Made by a program: the position numbers and the translations under genes. From Sphaerolaimus hirsutus (Eukaryota; Nematoda; Chromadorea; Monhysterida; Sphaerolaimidae): DNA of 64,000 nucleotides. Below the pieces are notes generated by a model. It worked only from the letters and a program-made list of their open reading frames with translations. It was not told the DNA's origin and did no database searches. Positions within the stretch are counted from its first letter, which is position 1. Each line of letters starts with the position of its first letter. Where the stretch lies: positions 28,026,794 through 28,090,793 of the forward strand of contig OZ038450.1 of the NCBI GenBank assembly GCA_964036195.1. Reading direction: 5' to 3'. Shown here piece after piece: positions 10,131 to 21,800 of the stretch.

Positions 10131-13100
10131 TAGTGATGGGATTTCCGCCAAAGTTCCGTGATGAGTGTTTATGTTATTTCGTATCCAAGTGCCTTATCTG
10201 CTGAATCAATGATGTGATTGTGTACAAGGACGTATCCAGGGGCGGGCGGGGGGTGGGGGGCTGCAGCCCCCCCCCCCCCCGTTCCCGGGGTGAGACCTAA
10301 AAAATGCCCGGAAATGCAAGTTTTCCTCTACATTTTTCATGGTATGTATAAAAAATTTTGCGCGCAAGCGCGCATTCCTTACCACGTACACATAATTATC
10401 AGCGGATCTGTTGGAGTCCGCGTCACTTTTCATGATGGCCACTTATCATGAAGTGTTAAAGTGCCACTTTTCATGCCACAAGGGCGACAGTTTATATACC
10501 CAAGTTAAGTTCTCTCATGCCAGGTAAATGCGCCACTTTATATGCCTACACACATTATGCTCTCTCATGCCAGGTAAATACGCCACTTTCAATACTCCTA
10601 TTAAGTTCTCTCATGCCAGTAATTGGTGCGACACAACAACACATAACATTCAATGATGTGCCACGGGTGTTGCGTTATTGTGATGACTAAATATAATGAT
10701 AATTACTGCCTGGCATGCGGTGAACTTTGTTGGGGTATTATCGTTCTGTGCGGCAATCAAAAAAGAGAACTTCAAACCAAATGGAAAGTGCCGCACCTGC
10801 TAGCTAATCTTTGGTGCTCTTAAAAAATGCTTGCGATGGGAACAAAGGCGGTCTATCAAAGCATGCACAAATGCAAAACAGATGGTGAGCAAAACTTAGG
10901 AAAAATATTGGCATCGTCCAAATTTTCACTCAGTTCCATAGTTGGAAATCATGACAGCACCTTTCGGGTCAATTCATGATCATTTATCAGGACTGTCAAC
11001 AAAAAATGGTGAAACTATCTTTTTTGTTCAACGTCAAGTGCACCGTGAACATTATTTCAAGCTTGTATTCAGCCAGCATAAATCCGGAAGTGATTATTAT
11101 CACTGTGCATCATGTTCCAGCATAGACGCATCACATGTGCCGACTATTCGCATTCTTTTGGTATCAACTTCTCGTTTACATTCAAGCCATTTTCAGTTGA
11201 CATTTTAAAATGCAAAATAGCACCAGGGGTGGTAAGCACTTTACATCACTATCCATCACAAAGCTGTGAAACCTGCAGCTGGTTTCACAAGCTGGCTGTG
11301 ATTTGTCTACTTCCGGTGGACATGCAACTGGCCGAGGCCAATCGTTTGTTGCACCCAAACAACGTGCCTGCAGTCACTGCAAACTTAGATGCATCTTTAA
11401 ATGAGTGGATGTCTTACTACAGGCGGATTTGGCTATCGTTGGTTTTACTTGAAATGTTTAATTACTTGGTTGTTTGAAAATTAAGTATTGTTTGAATTAC
11501 TGAACTACAAAGTTTATGTATATGTTAAATACTTTCAACATGCATTTTCCGAGTAAACGTAAATACATTTTAGCAACTGTGGTTCAGAATCATTAGAGTT
11601 AATGCATAAGTGCTTTACCATTTTCAGTAACGCACACATGGCCCTATACAACCACTTCGCATCGAATGGGCCACGAACTACAAATAACGCCGAGTCACTC
11701 CATGCACAGTTCAAGCACATTTTCAACGACAGGGTCGGCATGAGCACTGGCGCGTGGTTGGACGCCAGGCAGAGATATCACAACCATGTAAGCATTTTGA
11801 ATGTATTGTAAGCTATAGATTCATTTTCGCTTTTGGTGGGAATAGCAGTTGATGAACTCCCCACTCTGTTGAAACTCAAATGCTACTGAAAATACCGTAT
11901 TTTTCTAATAGAACAGCGCCGTTCTATTTTTTCATCAACCTTTTTACCTGCCATTCTATTGGAGGTGCCATTCTATTGGATAGCTATTTCGTACAAAGCA
12001 AAAGAATCTCTCTGCAAAAATTTCAGGAGCGTGACAGTGTGGCGAGCCTTCTGGGTGGGCGGCCAGCAAAATCTTGTGATGCACGCGATGCTGCGACGGA
12101 CCGGCGCATCGACCATGCAAAGCAGCAACTGCTCCATGGCACCTACAACAACAACATTGATGGCTACCTGGAGCACCAGGCGTACAATGTTGGGTGCCGC
12201 AACGTGATTGAACAGGTGCGCGGCCATCATGGCGTTATACTGAGGGGTGTCCCTGGGCATTTGTAGAGAAATGTTTAGTCATTGAAACCATTTCCATAAA
12301 TTCAATTTTCATATATTAGAGAAATTAGTGCAATTGAAAGTGAAATAAAAGCACTGAAAACATGTCGGCTGAGAATGGCTAAGAATAATTGCATTTGAAA
12401 TATTAATAATTATTCTGCAGGCCATCCATGGTCTGCGGAAGTTGCGGCGGCTTGCGCCAGCGCCAGCGCCCCCGCCCCCGCCAACGCCCCCGCCCCTGCC
12501 AGCGCCAACGCCTCCGCCAGCGCCAGTGCCAATGCCAACACCCGAGCCAGCGCCAGTGCCAACGCCGACACCGGAGCCAGCGCCCGCGTCAATGGTGTAT
12601 TTTGCATTTTATTGTTGGGTTGTTTTTTTTGTTATTATTTTGCTGCATCATTTTTACTGCAACTTATCATGAATAGTTGATGGAGAAATGAAAAACGTAG
12701 TGAAAAACATTACAAAATTCAGTAAAAACTAGTGTGCGCAGCACCAATGTCAGAGGGAATATATATTGTTTAAAATGCAAATATTGGCAATATTTTTACA
12801 GGGACAGCTGTCCGCCCCAGTGGTTGCTGTTCCAGAGACAACATCGCCACCAGTACCACCACTGAGAAAAAAGCGCAGAAAGCAGCTCACGCAAGTTCAA
12901 TCTGAAGAGGTTCATAATTTGTCAATTGAAATTGGTAGGGCTTTGGAGATGGTAGCATAGTATTTATGTCATTTTTATTTTATCTTTGATATTTGCTGAA
13001 ATTATGTAATATTTTGATGTATAAATCATGTTCTATTTTGATAAAATTATTATCATTTGGGGGCATATGGATCGTGGAAAACATTTATTACCTTACTTTT

Positions 13101-13799
13101 TCTATTCACATATTTGTTTCAAATATTTATCATATTTATTTTATGCATTATATTGATAACAATGCTGGGGCTTAAATGAAATGGCGGGTCAAATGTTCAC
13201 AAATGAGGAAAAAAGCTGAATGTAAATAAATGCCAAGTAAATAAATACATAGGCACGGATCGTATGGAGTCATCACAATGTAATTAATCACATCGCAGCG
13301 TTAAACTATCCCATTATCCCCCAGTATCGAAAGTGTCACACTAGCGCAGTATCAAAAGTGTTGCACTAGCACAGTATCAAAAGTGTTGCACTAGCACAGT
13401 ATTAAAAGTGTCGCATTCATGCAGTATCAGAAGTGTCGCGTTTGAGCAGCATGAGGGAAAAAAATCCTAGTATATAAACAGTCGCTCTTTTGTCACATTT
13501 TGTCATGAAAAGTGGCGTTTGTTACAGTATATAAAGTGGCCAGTATCAGAAGTGTCCTGGCCTCGATCTGTTGGGTTTTTTTCGAAGGGGTTAATTCAAA
13601 GAGCATTTGGAGAAAATACGGTAACATATTGCGCTTCTAAAAACACTTCTGTTATGATATACACACATACTAAAATAGTGACTTTTATCTCTAGCGCCAT
13701 TTTTTCTGGCGCCCTTTGGCGCCCGGCGCCATTATTTTGAATGGCGCCATGGCGCCATTGGCGCCTGGCGCCATTTTTCCTGGCGCTTTTCCATCACTA
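10131..13799. mobile_element. TAGTGATGG (GGCGCC-armed) element inside 10013-14183
   Basis: Starts TAGTGATGG and ends CCATCACTA, with a perfect 8-bp duplication CTCATGAG (10123-10130, 13800-13807). The right arm (13694-13790) is a dense GGCGCC array; the left arm has mostly lost it. It contains the left part of a CAAGGACGTATCCAGG element (10218-10400, with palindrome TGCGCGCAAGCGCGCA at 10359-10374) and the MULE. Confidence 0.8.
10414..13564 (+). mobile_element. Mutator-like (MULE) DNA transposon with 9-bp target duplication
   Basis: A 9-bp direct repeat GATCTGTTG lies at 10405-10413 and 13565-13573. The element begins GAGTCCGCGTCAC and ends GTGTCCTGGCCTC, inverted relatives. Subterminal repeats follow: left CACTTTTCATG and CTCATGCCAG units (10421-10620), right CAGTATCAAAAGTG units (13320-13560). 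A second inverted pair, GTATATAAAC..GTCGC, is at 10437-10499 and 13470-13541. Plus-strand coding remnants: about 10992-11205, a FLYWCH-like Cys/His segment (DYYHCASCSSIDASH); 11227-11440, QLAEANRLLHPNN and EWMSYYRRIW; 11620-11788, ASNGPRTTNNAESLHAQF, the conserved RTNN.(V/A)E..H region after a MULE catalytic core; then a Pro-Ala tract (12448-12590) and a basic tail ending at 12960. The DDE core itself is not visible, so it is probably internally deleted. Confidence 0.82.
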
Positions 13800-14839
13800 C
13801 TCATGAGTAAACGTAGTAAAATTGTTTCCCCTAGAAAACGTAAAAATTTTTAAATAATTTTGCCCCAATTTTCACTCAAAATCACTAATTTTCGTACCTT
13901 TTTAACAATTTTCACCTTCAAATTCACTAGTTCGTGTGTTTTGTGTCTATTTTCAGCACGTTTTTCCCTATTTTTCGCTTTTTTCTCCTTTCTTCCCCAT
14001 ATATGCCTTGAACAAGCCTATAACAAAGCCTATCTGAAACACGTTTTCTGTACTCGAGTACTTTTAAAAAGTATACGTAAAAGCGAGTACAGGTACTTTT
14101 TCCAAAGTATACGTAAACGTATTTACTCAGTTCTCGACTATACGTACTTTTAGAGTAAACGTAAATACGTTTTAACAAGTATGCTTAGGAGTAGTTAAAA
14201 GCACCAACACTTTGGTGCAAATGACCAAAAGCAGTATGGTGATGTTTTTCAAGTATACATCATCAAGCGCCACATCAAAATGGCTTCAAGTGCTGAAGAC
14301 ATCGTGGTGTTTAGGTTATCGAAGAATGATGCATCAAGCTCAAACTGATGTTAGGCAGGAAGTAGTGATGTAAAAAGCGCCAAGCTTTAGATGCCAGGCA
14401 CTAAAAGCGCCATGGCGCCTTTACATCACTAGGCAGAAGTTGAAATTTGTTTGCAAATTTATGGCATTTTAATTGCGCTTAAGCAGCTCACATCAGCATG
14501 GGCATAGTTTCCTAGTAACAAGCAGCACTAAAGGGTACAGAACTAATTATTTACCAATGATTTCACTGGGCTATCTATTGCACCCAGACATCAAATACTC
14601 ATTGTATTTGACAACTGTCAACAGAAATCCCACATCATTAGTTAATTGTAAAACACCAAATTTGCAGTAAATTTAGAAACTGGGCAAGTGACAAAAAGAG
14701 TGGTTTACTTATGAACTGGACAATTGTATGAAAGAACTTGTCACTTTTAGCCTGTAGGTTTACTCATTACTTGACTTATACCATTTGCCACTTCACTCAT
14801 AACTTATGCTTAGCTCATCTGCAGAATTCATCACTGATA

Positions 14840-17800
14840 ATGCCACCATCACTGTACAGAAGGAAGGCCTTTACTGACACATTTATCACCATGTTGGCAT
14901 TATGCCAAATGTCCTCCAGAGTTTTCTGCAGAGGGGGTAGAGGGGGTTTTAGGGGTTCAGCTGGGGGTTCTGGTTTAAGTAGACCCTCTGGTATACTGAG
15001 GAGTACAGGTAAGATGTTATTGTGCTTTGTTGTTTCTTTTTGTTCCAAGGACCATTAAGCTATTTAATACTGGGATGTTTACTATTTGCTATTTAATACT
15101 GGGATTTAAAGGGAGTAGCCAAAAAATAATTGTTCAAAGTGTTATAAAACAATTGTTTTTATTGCTAAAAAATCAGTATTCGTCTCAAATATTGAGATAG
15201 TGTTATCACGAATCTTGACCAAAATAGATACATTTTAACATCTATAACAGTTTCAGCATTTTTTGCAAAGACAAATTCAAGTCGATGAAGGCTTGAAGTT
15301 TAATTTTTTTTTACATATTGATTACACTGAATAAGTTAACTATTTTCAGCAAAAAAACCCCCAAAGAATCTAAATTCAGGCGGCGGTAGAAGCACAGGGA
15401 TGTTCAGTTTTTGGGCCAGATCATCATCAGCAACCTCAGTAAAAGGTTCAAATGCATTTGAAGCTTTTGCTGCAGGGGCACTTGTGGGATCAATTAGTGG
15501 AAGAACAAGGAACTACTACCATTCAGATTTGAGGAGGACACAGATTGAGGTTCAAATATTTGATATAAATATTACCTATTTTAGCCCATTTGGGCTGGTT
15601 TTCGATAAAATTCACGGATTTAATTGGACAATATTTGCTGTGCTTGAGCTATTTATCAATTTACCGTATTTCCTCGAAATACCCCCCGGCGGGTGATTGT
15701 TTCATAGCGGTCCCGAGAGGGGGGGGGGGGGTTAAACGAGGGGGGTTATTATTTCGCCAGAAATTTTTTGAAATCCTAGTACAAATTCGTTGTTTGTAAT
15801 GTACGCTGAGGTAGAAAAAGCAACTATAATTGACATATATAAGGTTCTGTAGACTAATATTAGTATGTAGATGGTATAAACATTGTTCTAACGTGACTCC
15901 GCCATTGTTTTAGCGTGAGTTCTGCATTACACAGAACACAAACTACAGTTTTTGTCATGTACGTTCCCTTTACACTCAATTTGGGGGGGGGGGTATTTCG
16001 AGGGGGGGGCGATTGTTTCATAGTGGTCTCGAGAGGGGGTGGGGGTTAAACGAGGGGGGTATTTCGAGGAAATACGGTATGTGGATTTACCTCCAAAGAT
16101 GGAGTCCACTTCAACCCCTCGTAAAAGGCCCCCTACAGCCCCTATGTCAAGCGCCAATGGCGCCATGGCGCGGAGCCGTTTGGCGCCCTTAAATGGCGCC
16201 ATTCCATCACTAGTCCTAGGTCACAATTCCACAAGTGGAAAATAACAAGGAAAGCGGTGTGGTAAATCATTGGTCGTGATAAGCGAAGTGACAACTCATG
16301 TGGCCGCTAAAATTGCTAGAAAAATGTCTCTCCATCAACTTTACACTTGGCTAACAAGCACCAGAAAAAATAATTTGCGATTAAATCGATTCAAACCCTC
16401 CAATGTTTAATCCAAATCCTGATTCTACTAAATTTCCAGGAAGAACCCAATATCTGCTGGTTTCAAGGGGACGAATCATTGAAAATCTCACACAGCTTCG
16501 TTGGCGTTTCAAATTCCGCAAACTTTACGGGATCGAATTCAGATTCTACAAATTACTACTACTTTATGTATGTTTTTCAGATTTGATTTTCAGACACAAA
16601 AATTATGATTTCGATATATGCGCAGGTGTGATGGAAGTTGCTGCGATGTGGATTGTTGCTATTTTGACTGGACAACAATTCTTTTTTAGTGAGTCGGGTT
16701 TACACGATAGGTACCGTATTTCCTCCAAATACCCCCCTCAAAATGGGCACTCTGAACTTATAACCCCCCTCGAAATACCCCCCCCCAATTTACTGTATAC
16801 GGTTACTGTTACTGTAACGTGATACGCTTTGTGATCCGAGAAACGCAGAACACATGTTAAAAACAATGACTGTTTTGTTAGAACCGGTTATATTTATACT
16901 GTCTACATACATATATGTAAGTCCATAGAGTGTTCTAAATGGCGGTTTTTGTTGCATTTTTCGATGTTTGTGTACGTTTCAAACAACAATTTACTGGGAT
17001 TTCGAAAAATTTCTGGCTAAATAATAAACCCTCCTCGAAAAAACCCCCTTCAAATTTCAACTCTGAAAAAATAAACACCCCGGGGGGTAATTAGAGGAAA
17101 TACGATAATTTACTGCATGTCCACGAAATACCACCCGGGGGTTTATTTCGTCAGCAAATTTTGGGGGTGGTTTTTCGGGGGGGGGGGTATTCGAGGATGG
17201 GTTTATTATATAGTCAGAAACTTTGGTGAGGGATCATAGTAAGAAATTGGGTTTTACATACCGGAACGGGGGTACTTCGGGGAGATATGGTATGCTGGGC
17301 TCAAATACCCAAGTGGACAGGCTACGGCCCATTCCGCATGTAGACCCATCATGCCTGCAGGGGTAAGAAAGGGGGTGGGTAACACCACCCCAAACCGCCC
17401 AGCTATCTACATATCTATCCCTGGCGCAATTTTTTTTGGCTACATTCCCCTGAACACCCCCCCCCCCCACCAGCAAATTGCCTAGCTATCCAGCTATCTG
17501 GAGCGCTTTTGAGCAATTCTACCCTAATTTTCACTAAAATTCCCTAATTTTCATACTTCATTTAGATTTTCACCTTCAAAATAACGATGTGTTTTATTAC
17601 CTATTTTCAACATGCCAGGTATAATTAAATGTATTCCGGGTCAACATGCGGGATGGGTTTACATGCGGAATAGTGCACTGCCAGTGGACAGGTAACAACA
17701 GAAGTTATAAATGACAAGTAAAATTATGCGGTAATTTACTGTCAAATAAAATATTCAAGCAATATACTTGTCATTTGAATTTTTTGTACGATTTTCCTCA

Positions 17801-18182
17801 TCACTTACAATCTTTCTTGTCACTTGTTCACTTGCATAATTGATACATGAAAAATTGTGCACCAAATTCACTGATAATGGGGGAACGTAATGTGACGAGA
17901 AAAATAAAAGCTTAGGTTTTATATTCGGATGAGATATGATAGAATATACTGTGGACAGAGTATACTAAATAAATCGATCATCCAACCATAACCTACTTTA
18001 AAAGAAACCAAACAGCTCATTCAAATTCCAGTATTATGGTAGCTGGTGTGGTCATCGTGATCATAGTTTGCACATGTGCAATTACCAAACGTTTGTGCAA
18101 AAATTGTAAAAAAGACAGTGACATTGATTATAACTTGAGTTCTCCAACTGAAGTGTATGATGTGAAATCGACTGAAATGTGA
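14840..18182 (+). CDS. Small Gly-rich, Cys-rich single-pass membrane protein (5 exons), family unassigned
   Basis: Exons 14840-15008, 15350-15549, 16440-16567, 16626-16688 and 18032-18182. Phases 1, 0, 2, 2 match throughout and give 236 residues. Order: a possible signal peptide from the first or second Met (14840 or 14891), ending around MSSRVFC; an Arg-Gly-Gly/Ser segment; MFSFWARSSSATS; a hydrophobic AFAAGALVGSISG; a Cys/Trp segment (NICWFQGDES) with an NFT glycosylation site; a tight cysteine cluster CDGSCCDVDCC encoded by the 63-bp fourth exon; a membrane helix MVAGVVIVIIVCTCAI; and a basic then acidic cytoplasmic tail ending VKSTEM. The arrangement (secreted Cys cluster, one helix, short tail) recalls Shisa/CYYR-type proteins, but I do not recognise the family. 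The only host gene on the plus strand. An upstream non-coding exon is possible. Confidence 0.7.
15664..16077. mobile_element. TA-flanked MITE (CCGTATTTCCTCGAAATACCCC ends)
   Basis: Inverted ends CCGTATTTCCTCGAAA and TTTCGAGGAAATACGG, each next to TA, as expected for Tc1/mariner-type insertion. G-run and C-run blocks follow the ends. Inside is a short sequence with a CAGAACACA motif shared with the other copies. It lies in intron 2 of the membrane-protein gene. Confidence 0.8.
16714..17105. mobile_element. TA-flanked MITE, CCGTATTTCC family
   Basis: Begins TA-CCGTATTTCCTCCAAATAC and ends GAGGAAATACGA-TA. Same interior as the copies at 15664 and 23188 (GCAGAACACATGTTAAAAAC). It lies only 25 bp past the donor of exon 4 in the membrane-protein gene. 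Confidence 0.78.
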
Positions 18183-18314
18183 TTGTTTGTTGTGTATTTA
18201 ATATATTTTATGTTCAAGTAACACTTAATTAGCGATGTGAAAGGCGCCAAGCGCCAGGCAGTTTTTTTACCTGGCGCCATGGTAAAATAGCGCCAAGCGC
18301 CTAAAGCGCTCGGC

Positions 18315-18415
18315 TAGTGATGGAAAAAGCGCCAGGACTTTGGCGCCAAGCGTCAAAGGCGCCACAGCAAAATGGCGCCAAGCGCCAAAAGCGTCATGGC
18401 GCTTTTCCATCACTA
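18315..18415. mobile_element. 101-bp TAGTGATGG/GGCGCC element
   Basis: A compact complete copy: TAGTGATGGAAAAAGCGCC at one end and GGCGCTTTTCCATCACTA at the other, with only GGCGCC-type units between. The flanking 8-mers CGCTCGGC and CCCACGGC match at 6 of 8. It sits inside an older GGCGCC-rich stretch (18233-18450) just downstream of the membrane-protein stop codon. Confidence 0.75.
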
Positions 18416-18850
18416 CCCACGGCGATATTCATGCATGGCGCCAAGCGCCAATAGTTCATACGCTCTTTGCTTGAAGTATTTATACACCATTACTCTCGAT
18501 AATAAACGAATATTCGGCAGCAAAAATTGTAATAACCAGTGGAAGCACAAAGCGTTTCAAATCTTTTAATGAGCGTTGTTTGTGAACTGACGTAAAAATG
18601 TGATCTTTGATAATTTCAAGGCATTGTAAATGCCACCACTCCCTTTTCCATCAGTGAAATGCATTCATTTTACTTTCAGTGAAAATTGGTTGCGTCAAAA
18701 ATGGAATGAAACTTGAAAATTAAATTTACCGAACAACAAACAAGGTAAATACAAAAAAAGCCCATCAGTAAAAATCTCTAGTTAACACAGAACAATCAAC
18801 AATCGAATACTCCGCAAAACTCTCCGATCAAAAAAGTCAGCACTGACAAT

Positions 18851-21800
18851 CTACGAAACTTTGTCCGCGGCAAGCACGTGAATGACGCTGGCGCCTTTTG
18901 CGAGCATTTGTTGGCACCTTTCCAAACCCACGGCCGCAGCTAGCCGCGATGCATCCAATTCGCTGCGAGTGTTCGGATTTTGCGGATTTCGAATTGCGGA
19001 AAAACTTTTTGGAATGGCGTGGAGTGGAGTCAGATTTTTGAGCAAAATGCGTTCTTGGTTAAAAATTAATTTGTGCATATTTTAATAAACTTCTACCGCT
19101 TTTGCATGCAACTTTTTTGCGTGCACTTTATGGCCGATAACTCAAAATATTCAAACATATACCCAAAATGTTTTAGCCCCCACTATAAATAAAATACCAC
19201 AGGTTCCGATGCAGGCATATCCCCTCAAAAATACCAACAATACTCAAATACCCGCAAATAATACTCAAATACCCAACCAATAAAGCACATCCACATGCAC
19301 TATGGGCTCTTTGTAAGTGTCACACGCGGCAGCCATGTTGCAAATTTCGGAATAAAAATTTGGCGTTATTGGCAGTTGGTAAAATAGAACCCTGTGCACG
19401 CCCCGAATGAAGTAACTGCAAATTTTTTTGGTAAATTTGAATGATGAAAAAATCGGTCCGGTTTAAGTTATTGATGTCCTTGTTATTTACCCTAAATCCT
19501 CGAATAAGTCCCCAGGGAAGTCCCAGGGATCTTTTCGTCAGAAGTTTTTGAGGAGGGAGTTATTCAAGGGGGTTATTCGAGGGGGGGAGGTCTTTTTCCT
19601 CAGAAAACTTGACTTGATTAATTGTATGGATGCGGCCCGTTAACTCATGTAATTCAGGTATATAACTGTCCAACAACAATAAAACAATGTGTATACAATG
19701 CATACACATCATGTATCAGCTGTCGCTATGCATTCTTTTGTATTTTTGTATCGTATCCTTTTCATCAAGATGGGAGAGTTATTCAAGAGGGGGAGTTATT
19801 CAAGGGAGAGTTATTTTTACCTCACCTCGCCAACAGGGGGAGTTATTCAAGGGGGGTTATTCGAGGGTGGGACTTATTCAAGGATTTGCGGTATACTCCA
19901 TTTTGCCATCCAATTAAGATACATCGAACTGTCCATAATAAATACAGACAGGACTGCGTGATTTACAGATGCTATCGTACTTTTATGATTAAAGTAAAAT
20001 GAAAACTTATGTACCAAATAATGAAAAAAATGAGACAAAGGAAAATGTTCCATCCTGTTTTCAGACGGCAATAAAAATAGTCAATTTAGTACACAAATGA
20101 GTTTCTAAAAAATTATAAAACAAAACCCACCGTTTATAAAAGTGGAATCTCTCAGTCATCGCGAGCATATATTTATCTCCATGAAAGAACATATCTCTGC
20201 CCTTTGCCACCTTTTTATTGCTGGAATATTCGCAGCAAAGTGCCACACTGATTTGTTCCTTTTTGCAGTGATTTCGAATGCGCACGAAATCGAAATAGGA
20301 TGGAATGAACTGAATATTTGGGGTGCTAATTATGATTTTAGATTATTGAGGTTGGATAAGTGGAACGCATATTCACATATTCAAATTCGTGATAGAAATT
20401 AAAAGAAAGAAGGAAAAAAACAAAAAAATATTCACTTTCGACTTTTCAATCTTTTTATATATAGTTATTTATTTTTATCGAGTTTCATGAATTTTGAACA
20501 AATAAAACAAGATCAGATTTTTTTCGTATAAACACATGATTTCTTTTAGACGAAAGATAAAAATTACGAGAATTCAAAACAAAAAAAATCATACAATAGA
20601 CATCTAGTGTTCAAAAAGTTACAGAACATGTAACATAAAAAAGCGTAAAATAATCGAGAAGTAGAAAGTAAGAAAAAAACAAAACAATTGAAACAAACCA
20701 GCAAAGTGTGAGCCTTGTCCGCACCCACAAAATCGGGCAAAAGTTGGCGGGTAAAATAGTCAAATCGGGCAGACGCGCCTCCATCGCTACAATTTTCAGC
20801 GGAGACGGAAAATCGTCTCAACGTGTGCGTGACGCGGGCACTAACCTGGATGCAAAAATAAATATACACTTAGTTTTACAAAAAAAATGACAAAATTTAG
20901 AAAGTGAGTCAGAAAAATAGTGGCGCTTGAGACCAAATTTACATCAATAGTCACTAACATTTTAAAATAAATGACGATACAACCCTCATAACGCCTCTAG
21001 CTACCCTAAATATGCAGTCCTTCGTGGATCCAAAATCGAATATGCCTCATTAACAGTACCGAAAAAGCGCTTTTTGAAAAAATTGTATCTTTGCTTTTTT
21101 GAAAAAGGTGCATTTTGTCAGCGTTCCTTAAAAAAAAATTTAAGAGGGTCAAAAAGCGCTGGCCATCCTTAATCCATACTCACCGTTGGCACAACGCCAA
21201 GTTTCGGTATATCGGGTGAAACCGCAACCATTCCGGTATGATTCCGACAGAAATTTGAAAACAACGCGCGAAATTCCGGTGCGGCGCAGGACGAAAATAC
21301 CAACGTTTGTCTGCAAGAGACAATTGGAAATTGAAAAGGCATTGCAAAGTTTGCAAAATATCACTTGGAATGTCGTCCATCCACTAGGGCTCAAACGATA
21401 TATGTATCGTATCGAATATCGACTATTTTTCAATATCGAACATCGAATATCGATTTAAATTTTTTTTTTAATATCGAATGTCGATATCGAAAAGTCATAT
21501 CATTTGAACCCTACCACCCACCATCAAAAACATGAAAAAATCCCCAGACCGCAAAAAAATAAAACTATAAACGTACCTATAAAACTTGGACAATTCTTCC
21601 AAAGCCCACAGTCTAACCCTGCCAACGTCAGTTTCCTGTCTCAACTGTTTCGGGACAGAATGCATATGCTCAAAAATGTGCAAAACATGCATCCAATTTT
21701 GCATCAGCAGAATGTCCGTTTGGTCGATAATTAAGATTTCGATACTTGACAGAAAGTCTGGATTGAAGTGATGTTCACCTGGTGAAAAGGGGCGGAGTTT

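Larger units (their letters stand above)
10013..14183. mobile_element. Outermost TATACGTA-armed hAT-like element of a nested stack
   Basis: The left end CAGAGTTGTTAAAAGTAC and right end ACGTTTTAACAAGTATG are inverted repeats. The arms carry repeats of AAGTATACGTAAACG. Flanked by CTTAGGAG at 10005-10012 and 14184-14191. Its interior was invaded by the element at 10131-13799. Confidence 0.75.

Noticed and set aside
12410..12607. Ala-Leu repeat frame on the minus strand
   Set aside because: It is the shadow of the plus-strand Pro-Ala tract of the MULE.
15445..15540. Prion-protein-like hydrophobic AAGALVG segment in the membrane-protein gene
   Set aside because: Only a short Ala/Gly/Val motif is shared. 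The Cys cluster, membrane helix and tail do not fit the prion or Shadoo architecture, so homology is not supported.
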